This document shows, one piece after another, positions 12,411 to 25,227 of a stretch of DNA of 64,000 bases. The notes under the pieces are model-generated. The model was given only the letters and a program-made list of their open reading frames with translations. It did not search any database and was not told the DNA's origin. The DNA comes from Brassica napus. Taxonomy: Eukaryota > Streptophyta > Magnoliopsida > Brassicales > Brassicaceae. The number at the start of each line of letters is the position of its first letter. The stretch's first letter is position 1. Both the position numbers and the translations under genes were made by a program. The stretch covers positions 54,115,452 through 54,179,451 of the forward strand of contig NC_063447.1 in assembly GCF_020379485.1 (NCBI RefSeq). Reading direction: 5' to 3'.

Positions 12411-14637
12411 TTACACATTTTGATATATATTATATATATACACGTGTTTTCCTTTGTAAATGTCACGAATAAAAATGATCACAATCACTTCCACTTTGCA
12501 TGCATAAGCATTTATCATATTTCCATGTTTGAATACATACATAATCACAAGACAAGTAATATACATTTAATAAACTTTCATCACGAATTGCATACCGAAT
12601 GTGCTTAATTTTACACAAATGCCAGACGAGCAAATGAGCAATATGCTTATATGCACTTACTTACAATCAGGAATTGTTACAATACATGAAAACTACTGTT
12701 ATTACTATTTTCATTTTTAATTCAAAAGCGATCCTCAATTCCTCATTCTTTATCATAACGCAACTATAATCATGTGCAATAAAAATCTATGATGTTCTTT
12801 GTAACAATCAAACAAAAAAACCATGCTGGAGATTCTAGTACTTGAAGATTTATTCTCTTTGTCAAAGTATGTTTTACCACCATAATGACACTTCTGTTAC
12901 GAGGTTGTGTTTGGATCAATTAACTATGCAGCAACGACTATAATCGTATTACTAGATGATAGGACGCGGGATGAGAAGATTTTAAAGAGATTTTTGAATC
13001 AATAGGTATTAGAAAGTTAATAATCTTAGAAAGAAATATTACATGTTATATAATAAGGGAGATTCAACGAAATTGTGTATGTCTATATAAATTAAGCTTG
13101 GATTTAAAAAAAAAACTTGTGTATTTGTTTTGTTTAATTGAAGTATATTTCGTGGAAATGAATCTATAAGAGTAAGAAAAAACTTATATAAAATAAATTA
13201 TGAAGTAAAGATAAAAACGATACAAAAGCAATAAAAGCATAAACTAAATTATAAATATAAAATAAAACGAAACATAAGCAAAATAATACTAAAATATGAA
13301 AGAAACAAAATATAATATAGGATACTACTTTATGGATGAGGGGATGTAATCATACGGCCTTGTATTTATATATGCAAGACGCGGGCCGAGGGCAATTATA
13401 GCTATTTGCCATAATTATTTCCGTAAAATCAATTAAAATTATGTCCAAGGCAAAATATTCACATCCCCTTTATATTCAAAATACTGAATTTTGAAAACTT
13501 GCCTTGATCGTTGTTATGCGAATTTATTGGAATAGTATAGAAAACAAACTGAGATTCTAGTTAACTAAATTAAATTCAAAATTAGTCAGTGAAGATCAAA
13601 AATATGATTATATGATTCGGTTTCGACGATGAATTTCCATTACCAAATTCGGCCAGTATTAATGAGTACATATATAACCGGAATTAGTGTTATATTTAGC
13701 TTCATATTTCCTAATTTGAAATATTCATACGGCAATCATGCATTGTCACGCAAGTATTGTGTGGTTGACAATGCCTTTATGATCTTTGAAAATTATATTA
13801 TGGCAATCAATACCATAATTGCCATATTTCCTGATTTATTGCATTGATAGATGGTTATCGACATTGCCAAAGATCTCGAGTATACATTGAATTATCATTG
13901 ATTATTTTCATATGTGATATAATATATAGTGTGATATATTCGATACATGAAACTTAGTATTTTTTATGTAATATAATATATGGTAACCGATTTTAAAATG
14001 ATATAAAACATATTAACATAAAATCGAAAAGTAACACAACAAAAGCAACACTCGGTTTTGATATCATCTTCATTAAGATCACATGTAAAGATACATTAAA
14101 CCGATTTCAAATTATAAATTATAATCTTCATTAAGAAAAATACATTAAACCGATTTCAAGTTATCTCATTTGATACAGTGTGATCTCGAGTATACATTTA
14201 AACAACATTCGAGTATAGTAGTCATATGTAATATAATATATGTCAACCGGTTTTAAAATGATATAAAACACATTACCAAATAACCGGTTACTTCCTTCGT
14301 CTACATTGAGATTGTACGTTACCAAGATATACTATTAAAACATTATGCTAAGCTATAATTATAAATAATGGCAAAGAATGTAATAAATCTAGTAAAGAGA
14401 GAGTTTTTAATTAGAAAGTGTGAGAGTGAATATGGTGTTGCCACATAGGAAATTGCATTTTGGTTAATAATACATGAGCATAAGGTTAGTCTTAAAAAAT
14501 GTTTCTCTTTTAATATAAAAGGGATTGGGAACGACAGATTTTGACCATCCATTTCCCTATTATAAATACCCCCCATCGATCCTTTTACTTTAATTCACTC
14601 AAATCTTAGAACCTCTTTAAAATCGATCAAGTAAAGA
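12411..14637. other. Intergenic, no gene recognised
   Basis: AT-rich sequence downstream of the phospholipase stop codon. A diverged direct repeat lies at about 13871-14000 and 14190-14320, with the shared motif 'gatctcgagtatacatt' and a shared block ending 'aaaatgatataaaaca'. A TATA-like motif (tattataaatacc) near 14559 precedes the small ORF at 14638. Confidence 0.5.
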
Positions 14638-14712
14638 ATGGGAGGGAACGCCGGTAGCGGTGGAGGAGGGAAGACAGATTTTGACATCCATTTCCCTATT
14701 GTGTTTGATTAA
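14638..14712 (+). pseudogene. Small glycine-rich ORF, probable gene remnant
   Basis: A 24-codon ORF begins MGGNAGSGGGGKTDFDIHF, with a TATA-like box about 75 bases upstream and a stop at 14710-14712. In Arabidopsis I recall a glycine-rich protein gene between PLA1-Igamma3 and PSBW, so this may be its 5' remnant. The stop falls where sequence homologous to the PSBW pseudogene region begins, which suggests truncation. A 30-bp block inside it ('gacagattttga...ccctatt') also occurs about 137 bases upstream as a direct repeat. Confidence 0.35.
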
Positions 14713-14914
14713 CATTAACTTTTACTGCTCCTAATTATCCTTTTGATCTTGAAACATGAAATTTTTAGTGTTTAATTTAAATTACAATAAACCAGAATAT
14801 CATATTGTTGATTCATGTTCTGACATGGAAACGGAAAAGAGAGACGATCGAACACTGATGAAGGCTAAAAGAGACATAATAGTACATGTTCAGAGGGAAA
14901 TACCAGATTCTTCA

Positions 14915-15433
14915 TCCTCCTACGGATGAGACGTTTCCTTGCTTTGGCTCCATTGAGAATCTCACTCCTCCCTTCCTCTTATTCAATGGAGGCAAACCTG
15001 AGCAATAATAATGAAAAGTCACAACTCTAACTCTAGTGACTTCCAAATTTAGTCAAGCAAATAAAGTTGGTTCTAGCTCATTTTTAATTCTCATTCACAC
15101 AATAATCAGTCAGCAAAGTTTTAAATACTCTTCTGATTGGTTCTGACCACAACCAAACTTTTAGATCAAAATGGTTTCTTGACTTCTTGTTTATTCTCCA
15201 CCAACTACTAAAGATCTTTTACTCATCAACGAATATAAAGCAACCAAAGATCTTCGATTTGCACATGGCAGGATTGAGTTTCTAGTATAAGATAACATCT
15301 AATAAAGAATGTTTAGAAGAAGATAAAAGGGAAAGAACTTTACCAAGAACAGGAGCAGAGACAGAGACGGTGGGCTTGAGATGGAGAGCAGGACGAGCGA
15401 CAGAGACGGGGGGAGCAGAGGCTGTGAAGCTAT
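14915..15433 (-). pseudogene. psbW: PSBW (photosystem II W protein) pseudogene, copy 1
   Basis: PsbW is a small nuclear-encoded thylakoid protein of photosystem II. Exon 1 (15344 to about 15432) encodes a transit-peptide start very like Arabidopsis PSBW: ASFTASAPP, then ARPALHLKP, then SVSAPVLG. Its start codon is destroyed (ATGGCTAGC has become ATATAGC). After an intron starting GTAAAG, exon 2 (ending at 14997 on the high side) reads GLPPLNKRKGGVRFSMEPK then QGNVSSVGG and a stop. The mature membrane-spanning part is missing. The gene is therefore truncated and non-functional. It lies downstream of the phospholipase gene, as PSBW does in Arabidopsis. Confidence 0.8.
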
Positions 15434-15599
15434 ATGAAGGCTATGGTCTTATCTCATTAAAATCTAATGCTTAACCTTAAATTTACAAGAGCACTGATTA
15501 TTGTTTAGGATATGGGTAAGTTTTAGTGCTTTTATCATATTCTGTTTGACTTAATTGTTCCTTTGAACCAACCTTTTGGGATCTCCAATCGCGGTGGTG

Positions 15600-18197
15600 G
15601 GTTTCCATCAAATATCTTCTTAGTAATAGTCAATAAACTCATTATCTTCGATGATTTTAAAATTTAATCTCATAATGAACCTTTGGTACATATCCGTAAG
15701 GTCGCCAGTTGAAACTTTTGATATCACAGTTTTTAGGCCTAATTTTGACCTTTTTGGAAGTAGTTTTTCAACTTTTGCTAAGCACCCCCACACTTTTCGG
15801 TATTTGTACGAATGTTTGTTACCTAAATGTATATGGCCTTTTTCCATTTATTATATGTGGTATGTGATGCCCCTCCCCACATTTTCGGAGATAACTCAGG
15901 ATCATGTATGCTTGTATTCATCTGTATTAGAGTTTAGAACTTTTGTTCCGCAATGGATTCTACTGAACAAGGAGAAATTCTTACGAGGAATAATGTTAAT
16001 TCTAACACATTTAATCTCGTTTAAGTTACCACATACACATTCCATTATGTTATGGAATGTTGACTCAAAACTACAACACTTCATGTGTTAGTTTTTTTCA
16101 AATTGGTTTGAGATTTCATATTGTCTCTACGTAAACCAATATTGCTACAACATTCGCCAGCCGTGCTACGATGTGTGTCAGCTTTTGGAACTATCCACTG
16201 AACTTCTTTTAAGCATGTTGCTTGCTGAAGCTAATTTATAATTTCATATGAATATTAGGCTTTCATAGTTTTTTTGCTCAATCACTTTCGCATTATGTTC
16301 ACAGTGGTGAATGTCATATGCTTTGTAATTTGCATATTTGACTTACTTGAAAGTCAATTCATATGACTCATAGCCTTTGCTTGTGAGAGATATATTTTAT
16401 TGGAAAATTTCCAATTTTACCTACAGACCTAATATATCAAATTAATTGATGTACATGCAGTCCATCAAAAAGAAATTTTATCACATCAAAATTCTTTGAG
16501 CGTGTGTTCTAAGCCTTGATTTGTCCATAAGAAAATTCAAAATTCCACGAGAGTATTCAACTCACTATAGACATATATAATAGTTTTACTAGGCATTAAA
16601 AAATCTTCACATGAAAGCAATCCAAATGGATGACCATTCCCTATTAGGATTGTCGTCTCACTGATCATATTTGTATAACTAAATATTTATGATTATTTGA
16701 ACGCAGTCATTAATCTTTAGATTTAGATTTATTCAAAAAAAAATATATTTGAATACCATCTAATTATATATTGGATTTATTCAAAATTGAATATTTTATA
16801 ATCATCTATACACAATATATATATATATATATATATTTATCCATATGACACGATCTTTATATTTGGATTTATCTATAATAGTTATTTGGACTCAATCATT
16901 AAACTAAGATTGATCCAAATATTATAAATTCAATCTTATAAGTTATATCCAAATATTATGAATTCAATCTTATAAGATTTATCCAATATTCTTCTGGACA
17001 CAATCTTCTAAGATTTATTCATATTTTACAAGAGTTATCTTACGAGCATAATTGTTTTAGCTCATTCATTGACTTAATGTCAGTGACATCATTAATCATT
17101 ATTGAATTATTCACAAAATTCAAACCTTAGTAATTATTGAGAACTCAATTCAAAAAGAGATCAAAACTCTTAAGTCGTTATATGTTCCCAGAATAGCGTA
17201 AAGCGTTCTTAAACGTTTAATAGTCATTTCCAAAATCCGCCTTAAAGGCGTTCTTAAACGTTATTTCAAACAAGATAGATCGTTTCTATTTTTTAGAAAA
17301 ACGAGATCGCGAACTTGTCAGAAACTGTCGCGTAAATCGTTTTCTTATATGATTCGTCTTATTGATCGAAATGTTTTGCAGAATAGCTAACGAGTATTCT
17401 CAAATCATTTCAGATTGCTTTTAAAAATGTTTTACAAAATCATTTTCTTAGAAATATTGTTCGCAATATTCAATCTGATTTAAGCGATAAGCAGAAAGCC
17501 AATGTATTGAGTTAAGATTGTAGGACCGCAAAAATCTTGATTGAAAATCACAAACAAAAGACATATAAACGATAATAGAACGAGTAGAAAACGTTTAATA
17601 AATCGTTAAGGAAATAGACGAATTCGTGGAGTCGAGATTTTATCTCTTTCCTTAACTCAATAAATCGCCCGTAATGTGAGACGGTTTGTATGTGATTTAT
17701 GAATCCCATGATAGAACCACGATGAGACTGTTTCGCTACACCCGAAACAGAATCTGTGAACTAACTACTACTTTTTATCATCTCGAGACTTACTAAGTAA
17801 AAGAAGAAGAAGACCTAAAGAGTTTGCTTGTGGGAAGCTTTTTTTTTTGTGTGTTTGAGATATCTTTTTCGGAAGAGATTATGTCTCTATTTATAGTAGA
17901 GATTAGATTGGTCACCAAGTTGGTTTAGCTTGCTCACTAAGTTGACTTAGCTTGCACACCAAGTTGGTTTAGCTTGCTCACTAAGTTGACTTAGCTTGCA
18001 CACCAAGTTGGCTAAACTTGTTCACCAAGTTTTTCCTTGAAAGCCCCAGATCATCTTACTCAGCTCGTTAGATTTGCAAAATGAGTCCAATAATTTTCAC
18101 AATAAATCAAATTTTTACCCAGAGCTTATAAAAATTCAATTCACACTTATCTAAGTTCTTATTCAGCCTAATAGCTTATAAAAATTGGGTTCCAACA
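15600..18197 (-). mobile_element. Decayed Copia retrotransposon with 5' LTR
   Basis: A minus-strand stretch at 15620-15847 includes YKYRKVWGCLAKVEKLLPKR, the conserved sequence after the integrase core of plant Copia polyproteins. At 18197 the minus strand begins TGTTGGAACCC, a typical Copia LTR start, and continues into a promoter with a TATA box (CTATAAATAGAGA) near 17893. The internal order (LTR at high coordinates, pol at low) fits minus orientation. The inner LTR boundary, gag, reverse transcriptase and the 3' LTR were not found, so this is a truncated, frameshifted remnant. It interrupts an Argonaute fragment at 18197/18198. Confidence 0.6.
17905..18030. repeat. 42-bp minisatellite in the Copia LTR
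   Basis: About two and a half units of a 42-bp repeat alternate 'caccaagttggtttagcttg' with 'ctcactaagttgacttagct'. They lie between the LTR start and its TATA box, where LTR enhancer repeats are often found. Confidence 0.75.
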
Positions 18198-18560
18198 CGT
18201 TTGAGGGGAAGACTTTAGTCCTCAGGTTCTTAAGTGTCCTTTTAGCCTGTTGAAAAACATAACATTAAAGAGTTGGAGTTAAAACCAAAGAAAAGGAACC
18301 TGCTTAGACCATGATATCATATAACTAGTACTAGATCACCTTAGAGCAGTCAACATTGAACGGATTCTGTGCATCTTTGTTAGCAATGACAAAATCAACA
18401 AGATTTGCAATAACATTAGTTAGAAGACATACGCTCTTGTAGTGATAGAAATATCCATGGGAGGTATGATCGGTTGGAGGAGGGGGATCCGATCAGGCTC
18501 CGTACTGGCTCCTTGCTTGGCCAAGTAAAGTATTATTGTGCCTACCACGTCTGGGAATCT
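18198..18560 (-). pseudogene. Argonaute (AGO4/6/8/9 clade) fragment
   Basis: On the minus strand, a stretch reads MDISITT, then (in a shifted frame) NLVDFVIANKDAQNPFNVD and CSK, then GTGATC. After about 100 bases and an AG comes AKRTLKNLRTKVFPSN. In AGO4-clade proteins the segment before the PAZ domain reads much like this (a VSTT motif, VVDFLIAN, a DPF..D motif, then AKRTLKNLRVKV), and an intron falls at the same place. The piece contains a frame disruption and an in-frame stop. It ends abruptly at the Copia LTR. It is a small relic of the loader of heterochromatic siRNAs, with no catalytic (PIWI) part. Confidence 0.6.
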
Positions 18561-18599
18561 TCGTATTCTTGGAAAGGATCCTAAGACGAATTTTTGGTT

Positions 18600-19009
18600 C
18601 ATTGATTGTTTGTTTAGTATTACTATTTAGAGACAAAAAAATAAATATTTGGCAAACAATATGTAAAAAATTAGGAAAACATTAGCAAAATTTAATAAAA
18701 AACCGAAATGATAACGGGAAAAAATAAGAAGAAGCCGAAAAAGATGCATAATATGTGTTGGAGAAGTTAATGTGATAATTACATATATAATTCCACAAGC
18801 ATTTGTTATTACTAAATATTCATCAGTTATTTTTACAACAAATTTAATTGAAACTTTAAGACTGATTTTCAAACTATTTGAAGTTAAAAATTATATTTTA
18901 ATGTTTCTGATTATTATTCAAAATTTATGACATTTTATACATAACATATATTTTCATACAATATTTATATCCGCGAGAAACAAAGCAACTTACATTCCTA
19001 ACAAGACGA
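18600..19009. other. No gene recognised
   Basis: AT-rich sequence between the Argonaute relic and the GA tract; it may be remaining Argonaute intron. No motif or coding pattern was seen. Confidence 0.4.
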
Positions 19010-19330
<321 letters not shown>

Positions 19331-19702
19331 TGGCTGATTATGGCTGCTGCAACCGGTGATGGTCTAAGGCACCTTACTAATTCCTCTTCGAATTGGGCTA
19401 GACCTAACAACAATAAGTCACATGAGTTAGGAAAAAAAAATAAGAATGGAGTTACCAGTATCGACTTACTTACTTGGATATTCACTTCTACGGTGTATTC
19501 TGGTCTCAAAGATGAATTGTCTCCTTCCATTAAAGGAAGGGTTTGCAGATTTGAGGTCAAATGTGAGGAGACAGAAAGTATTAAATACAGATCCTCCCCC
19601 CCCCCCCCCCCCCCCCACTAAGAAACCTGGTTGCGTGTCCCAAACCACAAATTTCTCCATTCCAATGGTTTCAAGCTGCTTCCCCAAATGTAGAGCCAAC
19701 TG
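19331..19702 (+). other. Unrecognised ORF pair split by a C tract
   Basis: Two overlapping open frames follow the GA tract and pass through a run of 21 C residues at 19596-19616. Neither resembles a family I know. The frames are short and the Pro run is simply the poly-C, so this is probably not a gene. Confidence 0.2.
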
Positions 19703-20021
19703 AATCAATAAGGTACTAGATTTTGATCTGTATTTTGAAAGCGTGGTATTTGTCTATTTAATAAATTTATATTATGGTTTATTAATCATTATAACTATTT
19801 TAAATTTGTCTGGAAAGAAGTATATGATGTGTTACGTTTTACACAGCTGCATAAAAAATCGAGTGTGAATTTTTTTATTTAATATATTGAATTAATCTAT
19901 TATTAATATGTAAACTTTTAATTTGTGAATTATTTTATAAATATTGCAGTTTTTGATGATATAATATGTACACTATAAGTTTAAGTAATAAAATAATCGT
20001 TTGACGCTTAATATGTACACT

Positions 20022-20671
20022 TTTTTTTTGGTATGAAATTGGGAGAAAGGACTCCCAATATTTATTCAAAAAACAGTCTTCAAGCCTACAAACGAGTTTG
20101 TCGTGGCTTTAGAGGTCCATCAACATCCTCTTGCAATAAAATAACAACATCTAATGGAGCAACATCAAGTCTATGAAAACCAAACAGAAGAGAAAAAACA
20201 AGGTTAGCCAAACCATCTGCTACGCGGTTTGCTTCCCTAAACACATGAACGATTCAGACCAACCAGTCCCTTGTCACGAAGCCACTGCACAAACGTACCA
20301 AGAACGACAGCGGATGCACATCTCCAATCCCTGTAGTGAGAAACTCCACCACCATTTTATAATCAACTTCCAACTCCAGCCTTCTAATACCTTTTTCCCA
20401 ATCAACCACAAGACCATAATAAACTCCCCAAAGCTCCGCCAAAGGAGCAGAGCACCTTACTATGTTTAGTGCAAAGCCACCACACCACTCACCATCGCCA
20501 TTACGCATCACACCCCCTGCAGCCGCCGGTCCCGGGCTCCCATGTGATGCCCCATCAGTATTCATCCGCATCCACCCCGCTCGAGAAGGTCTCCATCCTA
20601 TCATTATTTCAACCCTCCTGCCAATCTCAATACTCCTATTCTCAGTCTCCCTTGCTAACATCACTTTCTTA
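20022..20671 (-). mobile_element. 5'-truncated LINE with RNase H domain
   Basis: The minus strand encodes an RNase H domain typical of plant non-LTR elements: WMRMNTDGASHGSPGPAAAG, then GGFALNI and a downstream LELEVDYKMVVEFLTTG. The frame continues to a stop and a poly(A) tail (T run at 20022-20029 on the plus strand). A 16-bp target duplication, gcttaatatgtacact, flanks the element at 20006-20021 and 20672-20687. The reverse transcriptase and ORF1 are missing, as in ordinary target-primed integration that stopped early. The exact TSD suggests a fairly recent insertion. Confidence 0.85.
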
Positions 20672-20689
20672 GCTTAATATGTACACTAT

Positions 20690-21765
20690 ATGTGATGATT
20701 TCTATTTTTTAAAATATTTCTCTCTTTTCACAAAATTTAGTTGATAATTTTTAATTTAACAATATATTACTAATATGATTTTAATTGTCATGTGGTAATA
20801 TAAATATTATAGGTTTTTAATTTAGTACCTAATTATAACTAATTATATTGTTTAAGTTTCTTTTGATCAACATATTGTTTAAGGTTTAGTAGTATACAAT
20901 AAATAGTAGTATACAATAAATAGTAGTTATAATAGACTTATAATTGAAGAAAATTATCTTATACTTATTAACTTAATATGGATTAAATTAGTGGGCTTCC
21001 TAAATGGTTTGCATAATTTATTGAAAATTTTGTTGGCCCCATCAAATTCTAATTGGGTTTGCTATAGAATAAGTACGTACACACAACAGTCGCCCAAAAA
21101 CATGCCAGTAGGTTCAGTAGTCACAACTGATTACCCTCTTGTTTGGAACCTTGAGACGACAGAATAACCGAAACAATTTCATTTTTTGTCTCATTTTAGA
21201 CAAAATGAACGGTCATGAAACAAGGAGGAGCCCATTTATGCAGGTAAATCTTCAATCTCTTATATTAATCCGAAACTCCTTTGGAAAACCGAAAACTACA
21301 AGAGGGATCTAAAAATTGACATCTCCAACGGCTCCTTAATATTTAGATCACCCGTTGAAATTTTAGAGTCCGGGGTTGGGTCTTCTATTTTTCAAAATCA
21401 TTTTAATTGACATGTTCGAAAAAAGCTCCTTAATTTATTAGATTCAATCGTTGAAACCCTAGATCGGTGGGATTGGGTCTTCCTTTTTTGTGGATTAATA
21501 AACGGATAACCCAGTTTTGGTATCAATGTTGCGTTTTATGTTGTTGGAGTTCAATTTTTTTTCATTTTTAGTTAGTTGGCCTTATCTAATGATCAAATAA
21601 AATGATGTTTTTCTATTTCATCCTTCTTCATACCCCATGTATTAACAAAGATTATCAACTATACATCCGCTATAATCACGCAATAAGTTCATCAGGAGAC
21701 TCTAAAATCTAAATAATTTTCTGGTGTACAATTCAGTGATTCTAATTCAAGCAAATCAAATGGTT
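20690..21765. other. Intergenic, no gene recognised
   Basis: AT-rich sequence. A diverged internal repeat occurs at about 21318-21395 and 21409-21485 (shared 'ctccttaat', 'gttgaaa' and 'gggttgggtctt'-like blocks). Nothing else was recognised. Confidence 0.4.
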
Positions 21766-22459
21766 GTGGTTGACTAACATTAACTTTTATTGCTCCTAGT
21801 CATCCTTTTGATCATGAAACATGAAATTTTTTGGTGTTTAGTTTAAATTACAATAAACCAGAATATCATATTGTTGATTCATGTGCTGACATGGAAACGG
21901 AAAAGAGAGACGAATACTGATGAAGGCTAAAAGAGACATAATAGTAACATGTTCAAAGTGAAAGACGAGATTCTTCATCATCCTACGGATGAGACGTTTC
22001 CTTGCTTTGGGCTCCATTGAGCATCTCACTCATCCCTTCCTCTTATTCATTGGAGGCAAACCTGAGCAATAATAATCAAAAGTCACAACTCTAACTCCAG
22101 TGACTTCCAAATTTAGTGAAGAAAATTAAAGTTGGTTCTAGCTCATTTTTAATTCTCATTCACACAACAATCAGTCAGCAAAATTTTAAATACTCTTCTG
22201 ATTGGTTCTGACCACAACCGAACTTTTAGATCAAAATGGTTTCTTGACTTCTTGTTTATTCTCCACCAAACTACTAAAGATCTTTTTTACTCATCATAAA
22301 GCAACCAAAGATCTTCGATTTGCACATGACAGGATTGAGTTTCTAGTATAAGATAACATCAAATAGAGAGTTTTAGAAGAAGATAAAAAGGGAAAGAACT
22401 TTACCAAGAACAGGAGCAGAGACAGAGACGGTGGAAGCAGAGGCAGTGAAGCTAGCCAT
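21766..22459 (-). pseudogene. psbW: PSBW pseudogene, copy 2
   Basis: This copy matches 14703-15433 over about 670 bases, including the intron and 3' flank. Exon 1 (22405-22459) keeps an intact start, MASFTASASTVSVSAPVLG, but lacks the central ARPAL..LKP stretch of the transit peptide, probably by slippage between two 'gtctctgt' repeats. In exon 2 (ending at 22061 on the high side) the frame reads GLPPMNKRKG, a stop, then VRCSMEPK and a one-base insertion. The photosystem II membrane segment is missing. It lies directly before the RRM repeat array, whose units each carry a piece of this same intron. Confidence 0.8.
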
Positions 22460-22967
22460 TTTCTTTTGCTCCAACACAAGTACAAACTCTCTTCAATCTG
22501 AGATTTTGGTTTCTGTTAGCAACAACACAACCTTTGCTTGTGTTGGCTTTTTGAATCGGACTTAACGACTCAATCAGTGGTGGAAACAATCTCTAAAGAA
22601 CCAATACAAGCCAACCTCTAAAAGTATGAAAAAAAAACTCAAAATTGGTTTTTATTTTTGCAAATAAGTAGTTAAAATGTATTTTGTTTGTTTAATATTA
22701 AACATGTATTGTAAATCAATAACAGTTAATAACAAAGTAAAATGTATAAAACAAATCACTATATGTATTAGTATTGTTGTTACTAAGTTATTGTATATTC
22801 AGTGTGGGTGAGATTGAACCTAGATAACAGAGTTGACTCGGCTATGCTCAAATATATACAATTTTGATTAGTTATTCGCTTTTGACTCGTTATGTCGAAT
22901 TTGATAGAAGTTGTGAAAAGAATAGCTCAAAAAAGAAGAATGAATGAGCGGGAGAGAAGAAACAAAT
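22460..22967. other. 5' flank of PSBW pseudogene 2 and array border
   Basis: No gene seen. The first base of array homology is at about 22968 (taaagagaataggatatag). It follows unique DNA rather than a Helitron, so this is the left border of the array and the Helitron-free form of the junction. Confidence 0.5.
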
Positions 22968-23036
22968 AAAGAGAATAGGATATAGAGGTACAAACAGATT
23001 ATTGAAAGTTGAATAGTATCCTCATCATTGTCTACC

Positions 23037-24803
23037 TTTTTTTTTTAACACAACTTATATTATAAAAGGCTCAATGAGCATCAATGTTTACAACTGAAGC
23101 AGAAGATCTCGGAGCCATGCTCAACGGTAGAACGAAACTAGAAAACATTACAAAACAACTAAAGATAAAACCATTTCGGGGTGAGTCATGCTCAGCGAAA
23201 TGAAGAAACCCAAAAGGCAGCTCCACTTTTGTTCCCATGGCGATTGTTCTCAAGAACAATTGATAGTCGAAAACGACGTTGAAACACCTATTAGAAGAAG
23301 TTGGAATGTTGAATAGCAAGAACTTTAGGTGAGAAGCTCCAGAACTATAGACAACACTGAGAGTACGGAGTCCTATACGACTTGATTTGGCTTTGAAACA
23401 AGCATAATCAGCTTTAAATCCAACAAGGCTTACCGAAGAGACTAGGTGAATCTCAAGCTCTAACTTTACCTCCAAAGAGGCATTTAGGATGAAGTTTGAT
23501 GACAGAGCTGAAGGTTTAGTTGGGTCAAAACCTCGGAACTCAACATTACCGTGTCGAGCCCAACAAGTTGTAGCCAAAGGAGACCTAAGCATACAGTCAT
23601 CGCACTCGTTCAACCAGAACATGTGTGAGCAAACATCGGATAAGAGATAAAAAAGCTTTGGGATGGTTGGGTCTCTGTGTAACAGCTCCGATCTGAAAGT
23701 CGCATAGTTGACTCTGTGAATAACCGTCGATGTTTGAGACGGCTTAATGTGATAGAGGCGCAGTGGTGACATAGTAGCGAGAAAATCTGGCGCGTCCACA
23801 CTCTTGCACAGTAGTTCCGGCAAAGAGGAAAGGGCTGAGAGGATCATAGAGCCAACTCTGTGAAGAACCGTCGATGCTTGAGACGGCGTAGTGTGTTGGA
23901 AACGCAACGGTGACGTAGTGACGAGTAAATCTAGTGAGTCCACATTCTTGCACAGTATATCTGGCGACGAGGAGAGGGATAAACGAGACGGTGAAAGAGG
24001 CGAGAGAAGTGGTGGCGTCGAGAGGAGCAGGAGAGGAGGTGGCAGTGAGCGGGGTAGTAGTGATAATGCCGGTAGGATGGATGGCGGCGGCAGAGGCCAC
24101 AGTGAAGTAGACGGAGGAGGCGGGAGGTGAGTAGATGTTCTTGATGATATTCCAAGAGGGGGCGGGAGCTGGGGTCAAGCGGAGCATCTGAATTCCGATA
24201 TTACCGTACCGGGATTCATATTTATCAACAAACCCTAGGCTGAGCCGTAGCTCCAATACAACAAAATGAAGGACCAAATCAAGGGATCTGTCTATTTGAA
24301 ACCCTCGGTTAAGATTCTTGAACCAGTGTTCGAGATTTGGAGTTGATGAATTGACGAGGCGGTTCTGTGGAGAGGAGACTTGTTGACCGCTGTCTAGATC
24401 CGGCGAGGGGGAGAGGCGGAGTAGAAGAGGCTCAGGAATTTGGTTGGAGAGGGGAGTGACGATATAACCAGAATTGGAATACGTAGGAGAGACGATGACC
24501 TGGAGAGGAGTCGGAGGGACTGTTGTGAGAGACGCCGGCGAGAGACGCCGGCGAGACAGAGCCGTATGAGACGGCGAGACAGAGCCGTAGGCGACGGCGA
24601 AGACACAGACCCAGATGTTGAAGACGACGATAGAGCAAGGAGAAACCAGATCGGAGCAAGTGACGGAGTGGAGGACCCGACGCCGGCGGCCAGAGGCCTT
24701 ACCGGCGTCGAGAAAGTTTGCTTCCGGCGCTGCTTCGGGAATCGTGTCTAGGAGCGTCTCTAGGGCGAACTGCTGCGCTTCTATAGTAGTATTAGCTAGA
24801 AGA
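23037..24803 (-). mobile_element. Poly(A) retroposon of about 1.77 kb
   Basis: This insertion interrupts unit 0 relative to units A-C. A T run at 23037-23046 is the poly(A) tail of a minus-strand transcript. A 14-bp target duplication flanks it (catcattgtctacc at 23023-23036, catcattgtcttcc at 24804-24817; one mismatch). The 5' half (high coordinates) is GC-rich. Open frames run at 23744-24277 and 23071-23943 on the minus strand, but I recognise no reverse transcriptase or known protein. It is either a non-autonomous LINE-type element or a retroposed transcript of an unknown gene. Confidence 0.7.
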
Positions 24804-25227
24804 CATCATTGTCTTCCTAGTTTCTTGATTATTGTGTTTTTTTTTCGTGGGCATGGCGCCTAATTTCTGAAATTATAATCTGTACTGTGCGCGTTTTTTT
24901 CTTCATAATGAATCACAAACAAACACACAATTAATGTGTTAAATTTGCGAGTCTCGAAGGATACTATTGTAGGCAATGATGAGGAGATTATGCTTCTGTC
25001 TACCAAAGATAAATAAGTTCTAAGTTTATCATCCACAACACACACACACACACACATACACAAAACAAACGGTTGATAAAGAAGGTTGCATATTATTATC
25101 ACAGGATTGATAACCACCGAAGAGCTTCTTAGTTTCTTGAGAGAGAAATTTATTACATCAACATCCTCTCCTTCTCAAAGGGGCCCTTCTCCTCTCCATC
25201 CTGATCATGGCCGTGGTAATCTCCTTA

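Noticed and set aside
12942..12980. Possible Helitron end (actagatgataggacgcggg)
   Set aside because: CTAG is present but no hairpin follows; not enough support.
15651..16091. 146-residue plus-strand ORF
   Set aside because: It overlaps the minus-strand Copia integrase remnant and has no recognisable domain; a shadow frame.
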